Shown in pieces: positions 60,902 through 64,000 of a DNA stretch of 64,000 nt. Under the pieces are notes generated by a model. That model searched no databases, was not told the origin of the DNA, and saw nothing but the letters and a program-made list of their open reading frames with translations. Source of the stretch: Streptomyces hydrogenans (GTDB lineage Bacteria; Actinomycetota; Actinomycetes; Streptomycetales; Streptomycetaceae); contig NZ_BNBS01000008.1 of NCBI RefSeq assembly GCF_014656075.1, positions 62,001 through 126,000 on the forward strand. Direction: 5' to 3'. The position numbers and the translations under genes were made by a program. Within the stretch, counting starts at the first letter, position 1. Each line of letters starts with the position of its first letter.

Positions 60902-63622
60902 GTGCCACCCGCCGCCACACCCGTGCCCACTCCCGACCGGGAGGGGGCACGGGGCGGCCCCCGCCGTGCCCGGGACCCGCGCCTGCTCGCCCCCGCCGTC
61001 GCCGGACCGCTCACCGCCGCCGTCTTCGTCCTGGCCACCGCGCTCGCCCGCAGCCACCCGCTCGGCCCGTACACCCGGAACGTCGTCGACCTGGGCCAGC
61101 AGTACCTGCCGTACCACGCCTACTGGCGCGCCTTCCTGCTCGGCGACACCCACGGCGACGCCTTCCTCAACTGGAACTCCGGCTTCGGCGCGGGCTTCCT
61201 CGGCGACATCGGCACCTACCTGAGCAGCCCCTTCTCGCTCCTCGTCGTGCTCTTCCCGGCCGACCGGCCGGAACTCGCGCTGTACGCCATCACCGTGCTC
61301 AAGATCGCCGCGGCGGGGGCCGCGATGGCCGCCCTGCTGATCCGGCTCCGCCCGGCCGACCGGACCGGGCCCTGGCCGCTCGCCGCCCTCCTCGGCGCCG
61401 CCTACGCGCTCTCCGGATGGACCTTCAACCACGGCGCCTCCGTGCCCATGTGGCTCGACGGGCTGATCGCCTTCCCGCTGCTCTGCCTGGTCGCGGAGTG
61501 GGCCCGCGCCGGCCGCCGGCCGGTGCTCGGGCCGCTGGTCGTCGCCCTCGCCTGGACCGCCAACTTCTACACCGCCTACATGGCCACCCTCGGCGCGGCC
61601 CTCTTCCTCGCGGTCCGCCTGTTCACCACCGGCCCGGGGGGAAGCGCCGAGGCGGATCCGGGAACCACCGCCGGGGCCGGGAGCGCCGCCGGTGCCGGGA
61701 CCCCCGCGGCCGGGAGCGCCGCCGTCCCGAAGGCCACCGCCCGGTGGCGCCTCGCCGTCCTCCTGCGGGCCGGGTGGACCGTGGGCCTGGGCGTCGGGCT
61801 GGCCGCCCCGCTCGTCCTCGTCGTCTTCAGCGGGACGAAGTACGCCGACCCGACCCCCGAGACGGTCTTCGCGCCCGCCTCCTGGGCCGAGCTGTTCGGC
61901 CGCTTCCTGCCGGCCACCGCCAACGTAGACACGCCGGCCCTCTCCACCGGCACGCCCGCCCTCCTCCTCGCCCTCACCCTGCCGTTCAACCGGGCCGTCG
62001 CCCCGCGTGTCCGGCTCGCCTGGACGGCGCTGACCGTCCTGGTGACGCTCTCCCTCCAGTGGGGCCCCACCCACCTGCTCTGGCACGCCGGCGCCTCGCC
62101 GAACGGCAACCCGTACCGCCAGACCTTCGTCCTGAGCGGCCTGCTGCTGATCGCCGCCTGGCTCTCCGCCGCCCCCGGCGTGCCCCGCCCGGCCGCGCTG
62201 CTCGGCGCCACCGCGCTCCTCGGGGCGCTCGCCCTCGCCGCCCGGACCAGCGCCGACATCGACGCCTGGAGCTACCCGGCCGCGGCCGCCGCCCTGCTGC
62301 TCGCCCTCGCCGCCCTGCTCGCCGCCGCCCTCGCCGACCGGGCCGACGCCTCCCGGCTGCTGCCCGTCGCCGTCGCCGTGGCGCTGCTCCTCGCCCAGGC
62401 GGGCGAGGCGGACGTCAGCGGGATGCGCACCGAACGGCAGCAGCGCGCCGACGTCGCCTGGGCGCCCCGGATCGGGCCCTGGCAGCGGGCGGTGGCCGCC
62501 GAGGTCGCCCGCGCCGACGCCTGGCCCGCGTACCGCACCGACCCCGGCCCGCTGCCCGGCGGCAACGAACCCCTGCTGCTCGGCGGCGAGGGCGCCGACG
62601 CCTACTCCAGCCTCACCACCGAGAACACCTCCCGGACCCTGGACTCCCTCGGCTTCGGCCACTACGCCAAGGGGAGGCACCCCGAGACCCTCGACAACCC
62701 CGTCGCCGACGCGATCTTCTCCGTCGGCGCCCGGATCCGCTCCGAGCCCACCGAGCCGGTCCGCCAGGACGCCGCCCCCCGCGGCACCGCGACGGCCACC
62801 ACCACGCCCGTACCGCCGCTCGTCACCGTCCACCCGGCCGGGAACGCGACCGTGGACCCCGAGGGCTCCGCCTTCCGCAACCAGGAACTCCTCCTGGGCT
62901 CCTCCGTCTACGCGCTGCCCGCCGTCCGCCGCACGGGCACCACCCTGACCGCCCGCTGCCCGGCCGGCACCGAGGTCTGGTTCTGGGCGCCCGACTACCA
63001 CGGCACCGCCGCCCTCGCCGGTGGCGCCCCCAACGAGATCGAGGGCCGCCCGCCCGCCGTCCGGGCCCCGCTGCGCGCCCTCGGCACCGTCCCGGCCGGC
63101 GGCGAGGTCCGCGTCCGGCTGGCCCCCGAGCGGGCGCCCGCGCTGCCCCGCCAGTCCGGCGGCTGGCTCGACCGCGCCCGGCTCGTCGCCGTCGTCGCCC
63201 GGCTCACGGCCACCGGCGCCACCGAGGTCACCACCACCGGCCACGGCCTCACCGCCGAACTGCCCCCGGGCAGCACCGGCGTCGCCGTCGTCGCCGTGCC
63301 CCGCGCCACCGGCTGGCGGTGCGCGGCCGGCGACGCCGCACCCGTCTCCGCCCGCTCCCACCGGGGCCTGCTCGCCGTCCCCCTCGACGGCCGCGCGACC
63401 CGTGTGAGCTGCGCCTTCCGGCCCCCCGGCGTCCGTCTCGGCGCCGCCGCCGGGGCCGTCGGGCTGCTCGCCCCGCCCGCCACCGCGCTCCTCGCCCGGC
63501 ACCGCGCGCGGCGGGCCGGGGCCGGTTCGCACCCGGGTCGGCAAGAGTTCACCGGCCGTCCACACGAGGCTCGTTCGAGCGGTCGGAACGCCGATTACGC
63601 TCCCCGCCGTACCGGCGCCTGA
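60902..63622 (+). CDS. YfhO-family membrane protein
   Basis: 906 aa. About 13 hydrophobic helices in the first 520 residues, with DLGQQYLPYHAYWRAFL after TM1 (the DxxxQY motif of YfhO proteins) and FNHGASVPMWLDGLIAFPLL. The rest (about 530-870) is a large extracytoplasmic beta-rich domain, then a last helix (GAAAGAVGLLAPPATALLA). YfhO proteins are lipid-linked-sugar glycosyltransferases; B. subtilis YfhO glycosylates lipoteichoic acid. The start GTG 60902 has GGAGG four bases before it; GTG 60866 is also open. A GT2 gene follows 63 bases later, supporting a joint role in cell-surface glycan assembly. Confidence 0.88.
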   Translation: MPPAATPVPTPDREGARGGPRRARDPRLLAPAVAGPLTAAVFVLATALARSHPLGPYTRNVVDLGQQYLPYHAYWRAFLLGDTHGDAFLNWNSGFGAGFLGDIGTYLSSPFSLLVVLFPADRPELALYAITVLKIAAAGAAMAALLIRLRPADRTGPWPLAALLGAAYALSGWTFNHGASVPMWLDGLIAFPLLCLVAEWARAGRRPVLGPLVVALAWTANFYTAYMATLGAALFLAVRLFTTGPGGSAEADPGTTAGAGSAAGAGTPAAGSAAVPKATARWRLAVLLRAGWTVGLGVGLAAPLVLVVFSGTKYADPTPETVFAPASWAELFGRFLPATANVDTPALSTGTPALLLALTLPFNRAVAPRVRLAWTALTVLVTLSLQWGPTHLLWHAGASPNGNPYRQTFVLSGLLLIAAWLSAAPGVPRPAALLGATALLGALALAARTSADIDAWSYPAAAAALLLALAALLAAALADRADASRLLPVAVAVALLLAQAGEADVSGMRTERQQRADVAWAPRIGPWQRAVAAEVARADAWPAYRTDPGPLPGGNEPLLLGGEGADAYSSLTTENTSRTLDSLGFGHYAKGRHPETLDNPVADAIFSVGARIRSEPTEPVRQDAAPRGTATATTTPVPPLVTVHPAGNATVDPEGSAFRNQELLLGSSVYALPAVRRTGTTLTARCPAGTEVWFWAPDYHGTAALAGGAPNEIEGRPPAVRAPLRALGTVPAGGEVRVRLAPERAPALPRQSGGWLDRARLVAVVARLTATGATEVTTTGHGLTAELPPGSTGVAVVAVPRATGWRCAAGDAAPVSARSHRGLLAVPLDGRATRVSCAFRPPGVRLGAAAGAVGLLAPPATALLARHRARRAGAGSHPGRQEFTGRPHEARSSGRNADYAPRRTGA

Positions 63623-63685
63623 CAGCCGGAAGACACCCCCGATTCCATCCGTGTCCGCCTCCGATCCAGTGTGGGGATTCTCCGC

Positions 63686-64000
63686 GTGCCCAAACTCTCC
63701 GTCGTCGTCCCCTTCCACAACGTCGGGCCGTACGCCCCCGACACCGTGCGCAGCCTCGCCCTCAACGCGGACCCGGACTTCGAGTTCCTCCTGGTCGACG
63801 ACTGCTCCACCGACGAGACCCCGGACGTCCTCGACCGCTGGAAGGACCGGATCCCGAACGCCCGGGTCATCCGCCACGAGACCAACCTCGGCGTCGCCCA
63901 GGCCCGCAACACCGGCATCGACGCCTCCACCGGCGACTACGTCACCTTCCTCGACGGCGACGACTGGTACGCCCCCGGCCACCTGCGCGCCGCCGTCGAC
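63686..64000 (+). CDS. Family 2 glycosyltransferase (5' end only)
   Basis: 105 codons before the window ends. LSVVVPFHNVGPY is the GT-A N-terminal strand, LLVDDCSTDETPDVL the nucleotide-binding Asp region, NLGVAQARNTGID the conserved loop and FLDGDDWY the DxD metal site. Such enzymes add sugars or polyol-phosphates to surface polymers such as teichoic acids. GTG 63686 has GGGGA nine bases before it. It should be in one transcript with the YfhO-family gene. Confidence 0.92.
   Translation, partial: MPKLSVVVPFHNVGPYAPDTVRSLALNADPDFEFLLVDDCSTDETPDVLDRWKDRIPNARVIRHETNLGVAQARNTGIDASTGDYVTFLDGDDWYAPGHLRAAVD

Noticed and set aside
60773..63982. Frame of over 1000 codons opposite the YfhO-family gene
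   Set aside because: Low-complexity Gly/Arg/Glu product typical of GC-rich antisense shadows; the plus-strand protein has clear membrane helices and motifs.

Overview
The window is a 64 kb stretch of chromosome from a Streptomyces-type actinomycete. GC is very high throughout, and GTG and TTG starts are common. The principal sigma factor HrdB sits next to the sporulation regulator WhiH. The housekeeping order dinG-lexA-nrdR-nrdJ ... rnhB ... recQ-like ... whiH-hrdB ... parE ... parC ... ptsH matches, from memory, the SCO5800-5850 region of the S. coelicolor core chromosome. I see no insertion sequence, prophage, tRNA, rRNA or CRISPR array.

Layout. 1-1142: 3' part of a secreted V8/trypsin-like serine protease, minus strand. 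1472-7662: a four-gene siderophore-type operon (diaminobutyrate-type aminotransferase, two NIS synthetases, an IucB-like acetyltransferase). 7713-14633: DNA stress and dNTP supply (DinG helicase, LexA with its own SOS box, NrdR, B12-dependent ribonucleotide reductase NrdJ with tandem NrdR-box-like sites). 14758-20163: TerD-like protein, a DUF4937 protein, a divergent TetR/ABC-F pair, a histidine phosphatase and an ADP-ribosylglycohydrolase. 20251-20757: remains of a decayed TetR/MFS pair. 20842-31805: RNase HII, two unknown proteins, a RecQ helicase fused to a phosphoribosyltransferase-like domain, DUF4192, a glycogen-debranching-type protein, an NrtR-like Nudix regulator and a fused ABC transporter. 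31966-38744: whiH, hrdB, secreted trypsin, a small zinc-ribbon protein and parE. 38978-46933: DUF485/acetate-type symporter, a CitA/CitB-like two-component system, a CobW GTPase and a flavin monooxygenase whose divergent TetR repressor gene is broken. 47186-55019: parC, a pair of M16 peptidases, an M23 peptidase behind a c-di-AMP riboswitch, a GntR regulator and HPr. 55225-64000: a PatA-like GNAT/acyl-CoA synthetase fusion, DUF5998, an NPP-type phosphodiesterase, thymidine kinase, a YfhO-family membrane protein and the start of a family 2 glycosyltransferase.

How the parts work together. Most of the window is chromosome-maintenance and development core. The accessory parts are the NIS siderophore operon, the ABC-F/TetR drug-sensing pair (its ABC-F gene holds the only in-frame TTA codon I found) and the flavin monooxygenase with its frameshifted TetR. 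About ten genes have a TANNNT -10 element only 6-10 nt before the start codon, so leaderless transcription is probably common here. Almost all intergenic gaps are explained by perfect stem-loop terminators, palindromic operators or the riboswitch.
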